Shown here in pieces: positions 16,289 to 23,336 of a DNA stretch of 24,450 bases; position 1 is the first letter of the stretch; each line of letters begins with the position of its first letter. The notes beneath the pieces are model-generated. The model was not told the DNA's origin, did not search any database, and was given only the letters and a program-made list of their open reading frames with translations. A program made the position numbers and the translations under genes. Where the stretch lies: contig JAFZSA010000020.1 of NCBI GenBank assembly GCA_017619585.1, positions 1 through 24,450 on the forward strand, read 5' to 3'. The stretch comes from Bacteroidaceae bacterium. GTDB lineage: Bacteria > Bacteroidota > Bacteroidia > Bacteroidales > Bacteroidaceae.

Positions 16289-16891
16289 ATGTTCTCAGGA
16301 ATAGTAGAAGCAATGGCACGTGTGGTAGATATCCAGCACGACCAAGATAATGTACATTTTACCCTCAGCTGCCCCTTTACTGCTGAGTTGAGTATTGACC
16401 AGAGCGTGGCTCATAACGGTGTCTGTCTGACTGTGGTAAGCATCAAGGATGATACCTATGTGGTTACCGCTATGCGCGAGACTTTGGAGCGTAGCAATCT
16501 GGGCCTTCTGAAGGTAGGTGACGAGGTGAATGTAGAGCGCAGTATGCAGATGAACGGACGCCTTGACGGCCATATCGTGCAGGGCCATGTAGACCAAACT
16601 GCCACTTGTCTGGCTGTAGAGAATCAGGAGGGTAGTTTCCAGTTCACTTTCAAATACGAAAGTAACCGCGAGATGGTCTCTCACGGCTATTTTACTGTCG
16701 ACAAGGGTAGTGTTACTGTCAATGGTGTCAGCCTGACCGTATGCCGCCCCACGGAGGATACCTTCCAGGTGTGCATCATTCCCTATACTTTCCAGAATAC
16801 CAACTTCCACAATATCAAGCCCGGTTCTGTTGTGAACATAGAGTTTGATATCATTGGCAAGTATCTGGCTCGTATGAATAGCCTTTTGTAA
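16289..16891 (+). CDS. ribE: Riboflavin synthase, alpha chain
   Basis: The 200-aa protein shows the two tandem lumazine-binding domains of riboflavin synthase. Domain 1 starts MFSGIVE and contains SVAHNGVCLTV and LDGHIVQGHVDQTA. Domain 2 has the matching FTVDKGSVTVNGVSLTV and ends IIPYTFQNTNFHNIKPGSVVNIEFDIIGKYLARM. The enzyme dismutates two 6,7-dimethyl-8-ribityllumazine molecules into riboflavin. The length is normal for the family. The gene stands alone; no FMN-riboswitch-like structure is recognised in the leader, which is instead built of heptamer repeats. It is convergent with ligA. It is the same gene that some annotations call ribC. Confidence 0.95.
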   Translation: MFSGIVEAMARVVDIQHDQDNVHFTLSCPFTAELSIDQSVAHNGVCLTVVSIKDDTYVVTAMRETLERSNLGLLKVGDEVNVERSMQMNGRLDGHIVQGHVDQTATCLAVENQEGSFQFTFKYESNREMVSHGYFTVDKGSVTVNGVSLTVCRPTEDTFQVCIIPYTFQNTNFHNIKPGSVVNIEFDIIGKYLARMNSLL

Positions 16892-16895
16892 GGCG

Positions 16896-16993
16896 GTTAG
16901 TTCATAATTCATAATTCATAGTTCATAATTCATAGTTCAACTCTAAACTCTCTCAACTATAAACTTTGCACTATGCACTATGAACTATGCACT
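16896..16993. repeat. Fourteen-unit drifting heptamer array between ribE and ligA
   Basis: Fourteen 7-bp units in strict phase begin 5 bases after the ribE stop codon. They start as GTTAGTT, CATAATT, CATAGTT and drift to CAACTCT, AAACTCT, ATAAACT and finally ATGCACT, ATGAACT. The array runs into ligA and supplies its stop codon and last few codons. Confidence 0.88.
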
Positions 16994-18999
16994 GAATTCT
17001 CCCCTACTAGTTGCAGGAACTCATCCTCGTTCATAATCTGAATGCCCAGTTTCTGTGCTTTTTCTAACTTAGCGGGACCCATATTATCGCCGGCAAGGAT
17101 GAAGGAAGTCTTGCTACTGATGCTTCCAACGTTCTTGCCGCCGTGTTTTTCTATCATGGCCTTGTACTCGTCACGGCTGTGATGGGCAAAGACACCGCTG
17201 ATGACAATGCTCTTGTCCTTCAGACGGTCTGACTTGGCCTCCTGCTGCTCTTGTGAGATCTGCATCTGCAGACCGTATTCGGTCAGTCTTTCTACAAAGC
17301 GGCGGTTCCTTTCCTCGCCGAAGAACTTGATGACACTTCCTGCTATAACATCCCCAATACCATTTACTTGCGTAAGTTCTTCCAAAGTAGCGGTTGATAG
17401 CTTCTCCATGCTGCCGAAGTAACGTGCCAGACTCTTGGCTGCAATCTCTCCCACAAAGCGGATTCCTATGGCAAAGAGCACTCTCTCAAAGGGCACCTTC
17501 TTGCTCTCCTCTATGCTTGTCAGTATGTTGTTTACGCTGACTTTGTTGCTCTGCTCAGGGTTCAGAAGCTGTTCGGGGCGCAGCGTGTAAAGGTCGGCGG
17601 CATCACGTATCAGCCCTTGTCTGTAGTAGGATTCTGCAATCTCTGGTCCCAGGGACATGATGTTCATGGCCTTGCGCGAGATGAAGTGCTCAATCTTGCC
17701 CAGGATCAGAGGCGGACAGCCCGTCTCATTGGGGCAGTAATGGGCAGCCTCGCCCTCGTAGCGTATCAGCTTGGAACCGCAGACGGGACAGTGGGTGATG
17801 AATGTTATCTTGGGGCATCCGGGCGGGGTGGGGCAAGCCTTGCCTACCACCTTGGGGATGATCTCTCCGCCTTTCTCCACCAGTACGTGGTCGCCCACAT
17901 GCAGGTCCAGCTGTGCTATCACATCGGCATTGTGCAGGGTGGCCCTGCGCACCTGAGTGCCGGACAGCTGTATGGGGTCCATGTTGGCAACGGGGGTGAT
18001 GGCACCTGTACGTCCTATCTGATAGACAACCTGGCGCAGGATGGTCTCGGCCTGTTCTGCCTGGAACTTGTAGGCTATGGCCCAACGCGGGCTCTTGGCT
18101 GTCATGCCCAGGCTGCGCTGTTGTGCCAGTGAGTTCACCTTCAGTACTATGCCGTCTGTGGCAACGGGCAGGTTCTTGCGTTCCGTATCCCAGTATTCTA
18201 TGTAGTCGTAAATCTCCTGCAGACTGTTGGCCAGCTTCATGGCATTGCTAACCTGGAAGCCCCACTTCCTGGCGGCCTCCATATTCTGGTAGTGACCGTC
18301 GCCTGGTATATTGTCCCCTAATAAATAATATAGGTAGGCATCCAGTCCGCGTTCAGCCACCGTGCTGGAATTCTTGCTCTTCAGCGTTCCTGAGGCAGCG
18401 TTTCTGGGGTTGGCAAAGAGCTGCTCCTCGTTCTGGGCGCGCTGCTCGTTCAGCCTTTCAAAGCTGGACCATGGCATCAGCACCTCGCCACGGATCTCAA
18501 ACTCATCCGGGTATCCGCTCCCTTGCGGCAACTGCAGTGGAATGGTGCGTATGGTGCGCACGTTCTGCGTCACGTCATCGCCTTGGGTGCCGTCGCCACG
18601 TGTCACGGCTCTGACGAGTTTTCCCTTCTCGTAGTGCAGGCTGATGCTCAGACCGTCGAATTTCAGTTCGCAGCAGATCTGGAACGGAGCGCCGTGCAGG
18701 CCGTCGCTCACGCGCTGGTAGAAGTCGGCCACTTCCTGGCGGTTGTACGTGTTGGCAAGGCTCAGCATGGGGCGTTTGTGCTGCACGGTCGCAAACTCGT
18801 TGTTCAGGTCGCTTCCCACACGCTGTGTAGGGCTGTTGGGGTCGGCCATCTCGGGGTGAAGCTTCTCCAGATCCTGCAGCTGGTGCATCATCATGTCAAA
18901 CTCCTGGTCCCCTATGGTGGGCATGTTCAGCACATAGTAATTATAGTTATGCTGGTGCAGTTCTTCTCTCAGTTTCAGTATCTGCTCTTGCTCTGTCAT
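16978..18999 (-). CDS. ligA: NAD-dependent DNA ligase
   Basis: The 673-aa protein has the full LigA layout. The N-terminal Ia/adenylation domain carries the nucleophile motif CELKFDG (Lys113) and the motif [18 protein letters not shown]. An OB domain follows ([31 protein letters not shown], about residues 330-360). The zinc finger has CPVCGSK and a second Cys pair in YCPNETGCP, then come the helix-hairpin-helix region and a C-terminal BRCT domain ([11 protein letters not shown]... to the end). It seals nicks using NAD+ in replication and repair. Length is normal. The last residues (SVHSS) and the stop are encoded by the heptamer array. The start is supported by the promoter-like core at 19023. 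Confidence 0.96.
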   Translation of the reverse strand: MTEQEQILKLREELHQHNYNYYVLNMPTIGDQEFDMMMHQLQDLEKLHPEMADPNSPTQRVGSDLNNEFATVQHKRPMLSLANTYNRQEVADFYQRVSDGLHGAPFQICCELKFDGLSISLHYEKGKLVRAVTRGDGTQGDDVTQNVRTIRTIPLQLPQGSGYPDEFEIRGEVLMPWSSFERLNEQRAQNEEQLFANPRNAASGTLKSKNSSTVAERGLDAYLYYLLGDNIPGDGHYQNMEAARKWGFQVSNAMKLANSLQEIYDYIEYWDTERKNLPVATDGIVLKVNSLAQQRSLGMTAKSPRWAIAYKFQAEQAETILRQVVYQIGRTGAITPVANMDPIQLSGTQVRRATLHNADVIAQLDLHVGDHVLVEKGGEIIPKVVGKACPTPPGCPKITFITHCPVCGSKLIRYEGEAAHYCPNETGCPPLILGKIEHFISRKAMNIMSLGPEIAESYYRQGLIRDAADLYTLRPEQLLNPEQSNKVSVNNILTSIEESKKVPFERVLFAIGIRFVGEIAAKSLARYFGSMEKLSTATLEELTQVNGIGDVIAGSVIKFFGEERNRRFVERLTEYGLQMQISQEQQEAKSDRLKDKSIVISGVFAHHSRDEYKAMIEKHGGKNVGSISSKTSFILAGDNMGPAKLEKAQKLGIQIMNEDEFLQLVGENSVHSS

Positions 19000-19022
19000 T
19001 GCCTAAAATCCTTATTGATTCA

Positions 19023-19054
19023 CAAAAATAGATATAAAATTGAAAGGCGACAAG
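19023..19054 (-). promoter_or_regulatory. Putative ligA promoter
   Basis: On the minus strand, TATTTTTG (19023-19030) fits TAnnTTTG and CTTG (19051-19054) lies 20 bases upstream. It is 23 bases before the ligA start codon and back-to-back with the dapA promoter. Confidence 0.5.
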
Positions 19055-19071
19055 AATTTGCCCGCCTCATT

Positions 19072-19103
19072 TTTGGTAAAATGTTTAAAAAGTATTACTT
19101 TTG
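19072..19103 (+). promoter_or_regulatory. dapA promoter (TTTG, 20 bases, TACTTTTG)
   Basis: TTTG at 19072-19075 and TACTTTTG at 19096-19103 are separated by 20 bases, an exact Bacteroidota -33/-7 pair. The start codon at 19129 follows after a short leader containing AAGGAAAATAACC. Confidence 0.8.
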
Positions 19104-19128
19104 CAGCACTTTTAAGGAAAATAACCAT

Positions 19129-20016
19129 ATGGCAAATAATAAATTCCGTGGCTTGGGCATTGCATTGATTACTCCCTTCTGCAAAGACGGCAGTATAGAC
19201 TTCGCAGCGCTAGACCGCCTTGTAGAGTACCAGATTAAGAGCGGTGCAGACTTCCTTTGTATTATGGGCACAACAGCAGAGACACCCACATTGAGTGCCG
19301 CTGAGAAAGCTACGCTGAAGCAGCACTTGGTAGAGCGTGTTGCCGGTCGTGTTCCCCTGCTCATGGGTTGTGGAGGCAATAACACCGCTGCTGTGGTCAA
19401 CGATTTGCAGACCTCTGACTGGAGCGGTATAGACGGAATCCTTAGTGTTTGCCCTTATTACAACAAACCCTCGCAGGAGGGTCTCTACCAGCACTTCGCT
19501 GCCATTGCCAAGGCCAGCCCCGTGCCCGTTGTATTATATAATGTACCAGGGCGTACGGGTGTTAACATGACGGCCGAGACCACTTTGCGTCTGGCTCGTG
19601 AATTTGATAATATTGTTGCCATCAAGGAGGCCAGCGGCAATATCACCCAGATGGATGATATCATCAAGAACAAGCCCGCCAACTTTGACGTTATCAGTGG
19701 TGACGACGGTATCACCTTCCCCCTTATTACCTTGGGTGCCGTAGGTGTTATCAGCGTTATAGGAAATGCATTGCCTTCAGAGTTCAGCCGTATGGTTCGT
19801 CTGGCTTTGAAGGGTGAGTACAACACCTCCCTGTCTATCCATCACAAGTTTACAGAGCTCTTCAAGCTGCTCTTCGTAGACGGCAACCCCGCCGGTGTGA
19901 AGGCCATGTTGCACGAGATGGGCATGATAGAGAACGTCCTGCGCCTGCCCCTTGTACCCACCCGCCTTACTACCATGGAGCGCATCTCCAGCATAGTCAA
20001 GGAACTGGGCTACTAA
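19129..20016 (+). CDS. dapA: 4-hydroxy-tetrahydrodipicolinate synthase
   Basis: This 295-aa (beta/alpha)8-barrel enzyme of the DapA family has the Schiff-base lysine in VAIKEASG (Lys166), the catalytic tyrosine in VVLYNVPGRTG (Tyr137), and the GTT(A)E pyruvate-binding loop (GTTAETPTLS, about residues 47-56; GTTGE is more usual). It condenses pyruvate with aspartate semialdehyde in lysine/diaminopimelate synthesis. The ATG at 19129 was chosen over the long upstream open frame because it begins at the conserved N-terminus (MANNKFRGLGIALITPF) and sits 25 bases after a strong promoter; the upstream extension merely crosses ligA antisense. A nonamer repeat array starts at the last base of the stop codon. 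Confidence 0.95.
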   Translation: MANNKFRGLGIALITPFCKDGSIDFAALDRLVEYQIKSGADFLCIMGTTAETPTLSAAEKATLKQHLVERVAGRVPLLMGCGGNNTAAVVNDLQTSDWSGIDGILSVCPYYNKPSQEGLYQHFAAIAKASPVPVVLYNVPGRTGVNMTAETTLRLAREFDNIVAIKEASGNITQMDDIIKNKPANFDVISGDDGITFPLITLGAVGVISVIGNALPSEFSRMVRLALKGEYNTSLSIHHKFTELFKLLFVDGNPAGVKAMLHEMGMIENVLRLPLVPTRLTTMERISSIVKELGY

Positions 20017-20078
20017 TCCGGAATCACCGAATAATCCGGAAATCCCGAAAAGTCCGGAGATTCTGGATTACCAGAAAT
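20016..20078. repeat. Nonamer array after dapA (7 units)
   Basis: Seven 9-bp units in strict phase start at the final base of the dapA stop codon: ATCCGGAAT, CACCGAATA, ATCCGGAAA, TCCCGAAAA and three more diverged units. Weak pairing between TAATCC and GGATTA could let it act as a terminator. Confidence 0.8.
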
Positions 20079-20146
20079 CTTTACAAAATTCCTCTGAATT
20101 AATACTTTTTATGCTTTTAGTTTACGTGAAATTGGTAAATTTTAAC

Positions 20147-20154
20147 TAACTTTG
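20147..20154 (+). promoter_or_regulatory. Promoter core for the 146-aa gene
   Basis: TAACTTTG, followed by C, lies 30 bases before the start codon at 20185. The upstream region is AT-rich but has no clear TTTG at 20 bases. Confidence 0.6.
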
Positions 20155-20184
20155 CGTGTATAAAAGGATAACAAAGCCAAATTC

Positions 20185-20625
20185 ATGAACCATTTATATC
20201 CCAATTTGAAGGACGGCGAAGACAGTAACCGTCCTATCAATATCAACATTAGTTTTAACAAAGGAGCTATATCAGGAAATAATATCAATATAAATCTGTC
20301 GCCTGACCTTCTCTCCCAAAGGAACAATGAGATGCTTTCTGAGGAACCAACCTTGCCAGAGGAACTCTGTACTGAGGAGGCTATGGCATTATGGAGTAAA
20401 GTTCAAGAAGCAGGATATATAAACGAGAACTATCAACCGAAAATCTCACGGACGTTGTCTGCCATTCTTGCCGATGAGATGGCTGTACGTCTGAATATCC
20501 TGGATAAGTGGAAGACCTTTGAAGGGCTGTGGAACAGACGCAATATGTACCGTGACTATTACAAGGCACTCAATCAGGAACAGACGTTGAAGTTTCAGGA
20601 AGATATAAAGCATATTTTTAAATAA
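20185..20625 (+). CDS. Hypothetical protein, first gene of the accessory cassette
   Basis: This 146-aa protein has no signal peptide or membrane segment. Its N-terminal half is Asn/Ile-rich with two similar stretches (PININISFNKGAISGNN and INLSPDLLSQ), possibly short beta-strands. The C-terminal half (about residues 65-146) is helical and aromatic-rich: ALWSKVQEAGYINENYQPK, LSAILADEMAVRLNILDKWKTFEGLWNRRNMYRDY. I recall similar uncharacterised proteins in Bacteroidales but cannot name a family. It has its own promoter and is followed by a strong 13-bp dyad, so it may be transcribed separately from the next gene. The helical half could be a protein-interaction or DNA-binding module (inference only). 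Confidence 0.7.
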   Translation: MNHLYPNLKDGEDSNRPININISFNKGAISGNNININLSPDLLSQRNNEMLSEEPTLPEELCTEEAMALWSKVQEAGYINENYQPKISRTLSAILADEMAVRLNILDKWKTFEGLWNRRNMYRDYYKALNQEQTLKFQEDIKHIFK

Positions 20626-20650
20626 AAAAGACACTTTCAGGGGTGGGTTG

Positions 20651-20683
20651 TACCCGCTACATGTAGCAGGCATGTAGCGGGTA
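20651..20683. promoter_or_regulatory. Perfect 13-bp dyad, operator or terminator
   Basis: TACCCGCTACATG (20651-20663) and its exact complement (20671-20683) flank a 7-base centre. The right arm covers the position where the -33 element of the promoter at 20702 should be. The dyad also lies 25 bases after the stop of the 146-aa gene and is followed by TAATTTTAT, so it could be a terminator, a repressor operator, or both. Confidence 0.75.
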
Positions 20684-20701
20684 TAATTTTATGCTTATCC
20701 G

Positions 20702-20709
20702 TACCTTTG
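20702..20709 (+). promoter_or_regulatory. Promoter core for the 136-aa gene
   Basis: TACCTTTG, followed by C, lies 18 bases before the ATG at 20728 and 33 bases before the alternative ATG at 20743. The -33 position falls in the right arm of the 13-bp dyad. Confidence 0.65.
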
Positions 20710-20727
20710 CACCGTTGATCAACAAGA

Positions 20728-21138
20728 ATGAGAAAATATATAATGTTTAATTTATCAAATCAACAGTATGCAAAGAAAATGCAAAGAAAAGTTTTTACAC
20801 CAGTCTTCCCTGCTCGGGAAGAGACTACGGATGGTCAGGGTGTCCACCCGACGACACTTAAGGATGCAGATCCTGCAGCTGTGCTCCGACAGCTTGGAGC
20901 ATGCGAGCTGCGCAGCGCCTTTGCGCAGGCGGTCTTCAAACATGTCAGGAAGAACTTCCACAGCGAGGGCGAGTTCCGCAAGACCGTGGGGCAGTGGGTG
21001 GCCCATGATATTGCCACCGATGTGCAGCTGCGTATGCAGATGCAGTGCCTTGGCTACCAGCCCCGCCAGCGTGGCTATACCCTTCCGCAGCGTCTGGCCC
21101 TGGTGCGGTTCTATATGCAGAAAGAGATCATAGTTTAG
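20728..21138 (+). CDS. Hypothetical protein of 136 residues
   Basis: No family is recognised. The N-terminal third is polar and basic (QQYAKKMQRKVFTPVF), the middle is Ala-rich helical (ADPAAVLRQLGACELRSAFAQAVFKHVRKNFHSEGEF), and the end is YQPRQRGYTLPQRLALVRFYMQKEIIV. There is no signal peptide or transmembrane helix. The protein looks like a compact basic helical protein, compatible with nucleic-acid binding, but nothing proves it. Start choice is uncertain: 20743 (MFNLSNQQY) is an alternative with a longer leader. Codon use turns GC-richer than in the 146-aa gene just upstream and matches the 291-aa gene downstream, which suggests a shared history. A gene-free 438-bp stretch follows. Confidence 0.65.
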   Translation: MRKYIMFNLSNQQYAKKMQRKVFTPVFPAREETTDGQGVHPTTLKDADPAAVLRQLGACELRSAFAQAVFKHVRKNFHSEGEFRKTVGQWVAHDIATDVQLRMQMQCLGYQPRQRGYTLPQRLALVRFYMQKEIIV

Positions 21139-21576
21139 AGTATAATTTCACGCAGAATCCGCGGATATTCGCAGAAAGTCCTCTGATTTTTAACAAAAAC
21201 CGCAAAAACCCTTTTGCACAGGTTGAGACTTCGTCTTTGATGCCGCGTCTGTGTTCTTTTCCTTGTGAACAAGTTCCCAGATAAAAGCCCACAGGCACAA
21301 CATCAATCCTTTAAGGATTTCAACCTGCCCAAAAGAAAAACCCCGCCCTTCGGGCTAGAAAAGACCCCCTAACCCCCTTTAGGGGGAATAAAGTTGTCGT
21401 TGACGTTTGCGTTTACGTATAAACAAAAGGCTTTTCCGGGTTTTCTTTGAAAACACTTTCTGTGAATTTGCCTTTTGTCTTATCGCGTCACAACTCGGGA
21501 AAACTCAAGCAAACTTGGCTCTCCACTCGCTGTTCCGCGATTTCTGCGATTTCTGCGTGACAAAAAAAAAGGAAAA
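21139..21576. other. Gene-free stretch rich in repeats
   Basis: No credible gene is seen. Nonamer-type repeats occur at both ends in opposite orientation (TCACGCAGAA at 21148-21157 and TTCTGCGTGA at 21551-21560), bounding 413 bp. Inside are a dyad AATCCTT/AAGGATT (21305-21319), two C-rich hairpins (21341-21388), a 9-bp dyad ACAAAAGGC/GCCTTTTGT (21424-21432 and 21471-21479), and an A-run with AAAGGAAAA just before the next gene. An upstream in-frame extension of the next gene from 21475 crosses the right nonamer repeats and is judged not coding. Confidence 0.6.
21341..21388. repeat. Two C-rich hairpin elements
   Basis: CCCCGCCCTTCGGGC (21341-21355) contains a GCCC/GGGC hairpin with a TTC-type loop. 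CCCCCTAACCCCCTTTAGGGGG (from 21365) forms a second stem. They belong to the C-rich dyad type that recurs near 22455, 22822, 4856 and 24356. Confidence 0.7.
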
Positions 21577-22452
21577 ATGACTTATACAATTTATCAGGCT
21601 TCAAGCCTGCGCGCTATGGTACGCCAGTTGCTGCCATGCGCCGAGAGTAAGAATATCAGTGACAGTAACTATTGCAGCCTGGGCATCCTGAGCCGCAGAC
21701 AGAAAGGTGCCGAGGGTACCGAAGAGGAGTCCCTGCTCTATGCCGAGACACACCAGCCTTCCTTCTGCATGGGACTGGGCATGGTGCTGACAACGGAGGA
21801 CGTGGGGGCTGACAACAGCCACTGCGTGAGAGTGCTGACACGCGACCTGGACAATGCTCTGGCAAGCTTCGGACAGCGCATGGTGTACATGCAGCTGCAG
21901 GATGACGGCTGCGTGATGCTCAGCACCGTAGCTACGGAACCGGAGGAGGGCGATGCTCCCCAGATGTCCACCCGCCGCATGATATGCGTGAAGGGCGAGA
22001 AGGTGGAACCGCTGACGCTGCCTAATGATGCGAAAAAAGCGGACAGTGACTGCCTGTGCGGTCAGGCGGGAACGGAACGTGATACGTGCATCCTTGCCAA
22101 TAAGACGGAGCTGCTGGACAGCCTGCGCTTCTCCGTCCCCCTGGCTGCCACGCGCGGCAACGGGCTGCGCCGTCAGGGCGTGCTGCTGGAGCTCTCGCCC
22201 GAGCTGATGCACGTAGAGGGTTCCAACCAGAGCATGTATGCCATGGCCAACAGCCGTAACCCCTGGCTGCAGGCACCGCGGGGGCAGCACCAGTGCATGC
22301 TCTCGCCCGACAGTGTCCGACACCTGCTCTCCGCCCTCTCATGCTACGGCGACGAGATGGCGCTGACCATGACGGTCTCTAAGCGAGAGGGGGATGAGGT
22401 CAGCACGCTGACCGTAGTGTGTGATACGGTGATGGTGATAATGGATTGCTAA
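21577..22452 (+). CDS. Hypothetical protein, possible two-domain sliding-clamp-like fold
   Basis: The 291-aa protein starts at ATG 21577 behind AAAAAGGAAAA. Residues about 1-125 run from helix-like SSLRAMVRQLLPCAESKN through strands (YCSLGIL; SLLYAE; CMGLGMVL) to a helix (TRDLDNALASF) and the strand pair VYMQLQDDGCVMLST. Residues about 175-291 repeat this order: helix TELLDSLRFSVPLA, then GLRRQGVLLELSPELMHVEGSNQ, then SPDSVRHLLSALSC and the final strands MALTMTVS and STLTVVCDTVMVIMDC. By eye the second half matches the order of a DnaN domain (KFRGVRLYVSENQLKITANN ... VSYVLDVLNALK in E. coli DnaN). Sequence identity is low, so this is inference. A DnaN monomer has three such domains and about 366 residues; two would be PCNA-like. 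The gene is GC-rich, cytoplasmic, with a hairpin after the stop. Confidence 0.72.
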   Translation: MTYTIYQASSLRAMVRQLLPCAESKNISDSNYCSLGILSRRQKGAEGTEEESLLYAETHQPSFCMGLGMVLTTEDVGADNSHCVRVLTRDLDNALASFGQRMVYMQLQDDGCVMLSTVATEPEEGDAPQMSTRRMICVKGEKVEPLTLPNDAKKADSDCLCGQAGTERDTCILANKTELLDSLRFSVPLAATRGNGLRRQGVLLELSPELMHVEGSNQSMYAMANSRNPWLQAPRGQHQCMLSPDSVRHLLSALSCYGDEMALTMTVSKREGDEVSTLTVVCDTVMVIMDC

Positions 22453-22463
22453 AACCCCACCCC

Positions 22464-22488
22464 TTCCCTCCCGGGGGAGGGGGCTTTT
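22464..22488 (+). terminator. C/G-rich hairpin with T-run after the 291-aa gene
   Basis: CCCTCC (22466-22471) pairs with GGAGGG (22476-22481), extended by G-T pairs, and is followed by TTTT. It starts 12 bases after the stop codon and is preceded by CCCCACCCC, so it is also a member of the C-rich dyad family. Confidence 0.65.
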
Positions 22489-22539
22489 CATTCTTTTCTC
22501 TTTGGTGCCGAGGGTATTCATTCTTTTCTCTTTGGTGCC
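22487..22539. repeat. Exact 23-bp direct repeat, two copies
   Basis: Copies at 22487-22509 and 22517-22539 (ending CTCTTTGGTGCC) are separated by 7 bases. The second copy continues into AAAGAAGAAAAG, which pairs back with its CTTTTCTCTTTGG to form a stem-loop. Confidence 0.85.
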
Positions 22540-22604
22540 AAAGAAGAAAAGAAGCAAAAGAGAAACCAAAAAACGTCCTGAGCTCATGGGCCGCCAGGCA
22601 GGTT

Positions 22605-22665
22605 CTTGGAAGGCTGAAATGAACTCGCTTAACGCTCAGACAACATTTCAGCTGTTTCTTCCAAG
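22605..22665. repeat. Long imperfect inverted repeat
   Basis: CTTGGAAGGCTGAAAT (22605-22620) is mirrored by ATTTCAG...CTTCCAAG (22645-22665), with a small bulge in the right arm and a 24-base loop. It looks like a non-coding dispersed hairpin element. Confidence 0.75.
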
Positions 22666-22821
22666 CCCCAACCCGGCTCTAAAGACCCATTCGTGCGGAA
22701 TGTTTTTCTCTTTTTTTTGCGAACAAAGTGAGCTTTAAGCAACCATCGCTCGCCCCGTAGGGGCAAAGGCTATGCGAGCGATACCAAAACTTTGACGGAG
22801 GCGACGCCGTAGTCAATTAAG

Positions 22822-22886
22822 CCTCCCCCGATGTCGGCGGGAGGTTGGGAGGGGGTAGGTACCCTCCTTAGGCAAGGAGGGGCGGG
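22822..22886. repeat. Compound C-rich dyad element
   Basis: CCTCCCCCGATGTCGGCGGGAGG is followed by GGGAGGGGG and then by a perfect hairpin CCCTCCTT-AGGC-AAGGAGGG. It is the largest member of the C-rich dyad group in this window. Confidence 0.75.
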
Positions 22887-22991
22887 TGGTTGTGAAAAAT
22901 GTTACGATTAAACAAGAAAAACAAAGAAGAAAGAAAAGAAGCAAAAGAAATAATAAAATAAAAGAAAAAAACAACTACAACAACTCAAAAG

Positions 22992-23336
22992 ATGGATTCT
23001 GAAATTAAACAAAAGAAAGGTCGTAAGAAAGCATTCATTCCACCTACACTGGATGATGTTCAAGCCTATATGGATGAAATTGGTGAATGCCGATTTACAG
23101 CGGTAAGGTTCTATAACTATTACGAAGCCAAAGGATGGATATTAGGGAAGGTTAAAATGAAGTGTTGGAAGGTTGTCCTCGATAATTGGATTGAGCGGGA
23201 GAATAAGAAGGGGAAGCTGGGGAAGCCCCAGCAAAAGCCTCAGCAGAACGTGGTGACGTTCAATGCCTATAAGCCGGTGGACAGGACGGGAACCGTCAGC
23301 TACGAGGAATACCTCAAGTTAAAAGAGAACAGTTAA
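22992..23336 (+). CDS. Small protein with a phage-replisome-type C-terminal domain
   Basis: The 114-aa protein has a basic start (KQKKGRKKAFIPP), then a compact helical motif (about residues 16-68): PPTLDDVQAYMDEIG, FTAVRFYNYYEAKGW, LGKVKMKCWKVVLDNWIE. This pattern of helix, FYNYYEAKGW, G..KMK.WK and a final Trp closely resembles the terminal segment of many phage and mobile-element replication-initiation proteins. Here it occurs without any primase, helicase or DnaD-like N-terminal part. The tail (about 69-114) is Lys/Gln-rich and ends SYEEYLKLKENS. The start codon follows a long A-rich leader; no clear TAnnTTTG core was found. A heptamer array begins inside its stop codon. Function is probably DNA- or replisome-linked (inference). 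Confidence 0.75.
   Translation: MDSEIKQKKGRKKAFIPPTLDDVQAYMDEIGECRFTAVRFYNYYEAKGWILGKVKMKCWKVVLDNWIERENKKGKLGKPQQKPQQNVVTFNAYKPVDRTGTVSYEEYLKLKENS

Larger units (their letters stand above)
22453..22991. other. 539-bp gene-free patchwork of repeats
   Basis: No credible gene is seen; the 78-codon open frame at 22502-22738 lies across repeat elements. In order there are: a terminator-like C-rich dyad; an exact 23-bp direct repeat; a long imperfect dyad (22605-22665); a dyad ATCGCTCG/CGAGCGAT (22745-22752 and 22775-22782) around a CCCC/GGGG hairpin; a C-rich composite (22822-22886); and a purine-rich A-tract leader into the 114-aa gene. Confidence 0.6.

Noticed and set aside
16295..16912. 205-codon minus-strand open frame opposite ribE
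   Set aside because: Antisense shadow of an unmistakable riboflavin synthase.
18523..19128. Upstream in-frame extension of dapA over ligA
   Set aside because: It crosses ligA antisense; the conserved DapA N-terminus and a strong promoter place the start at 19129.
20016..20184. Possible tRNA-linked attachment site at the start of the accessory cassette
   Set aside because: No tRNA-like cloverleaf or tRNA 3' end sequence is seen here, and no integrase gene is in the window.
21475..21576. In-frame extension upstream of the 291-aa gene
   Set aside because: The segment consists of repeat sequence (nonamer units); the A-rich AAAGGAAAA site directly precedes the ATG at 21577.
21601..22323. Minus-strand 240-codon open frame
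   Set aside because: His/Gln/Ala-rich antisense shadow of the GC-rich plus-strand gene, which has a better start context and plausible domain structure.
22502..22738. 78-codon plus-strand open frame
   Set aside because: It lies over a 23-bp direct repeat and a long hairpin element; such frames are by-products of dispersed repeats.
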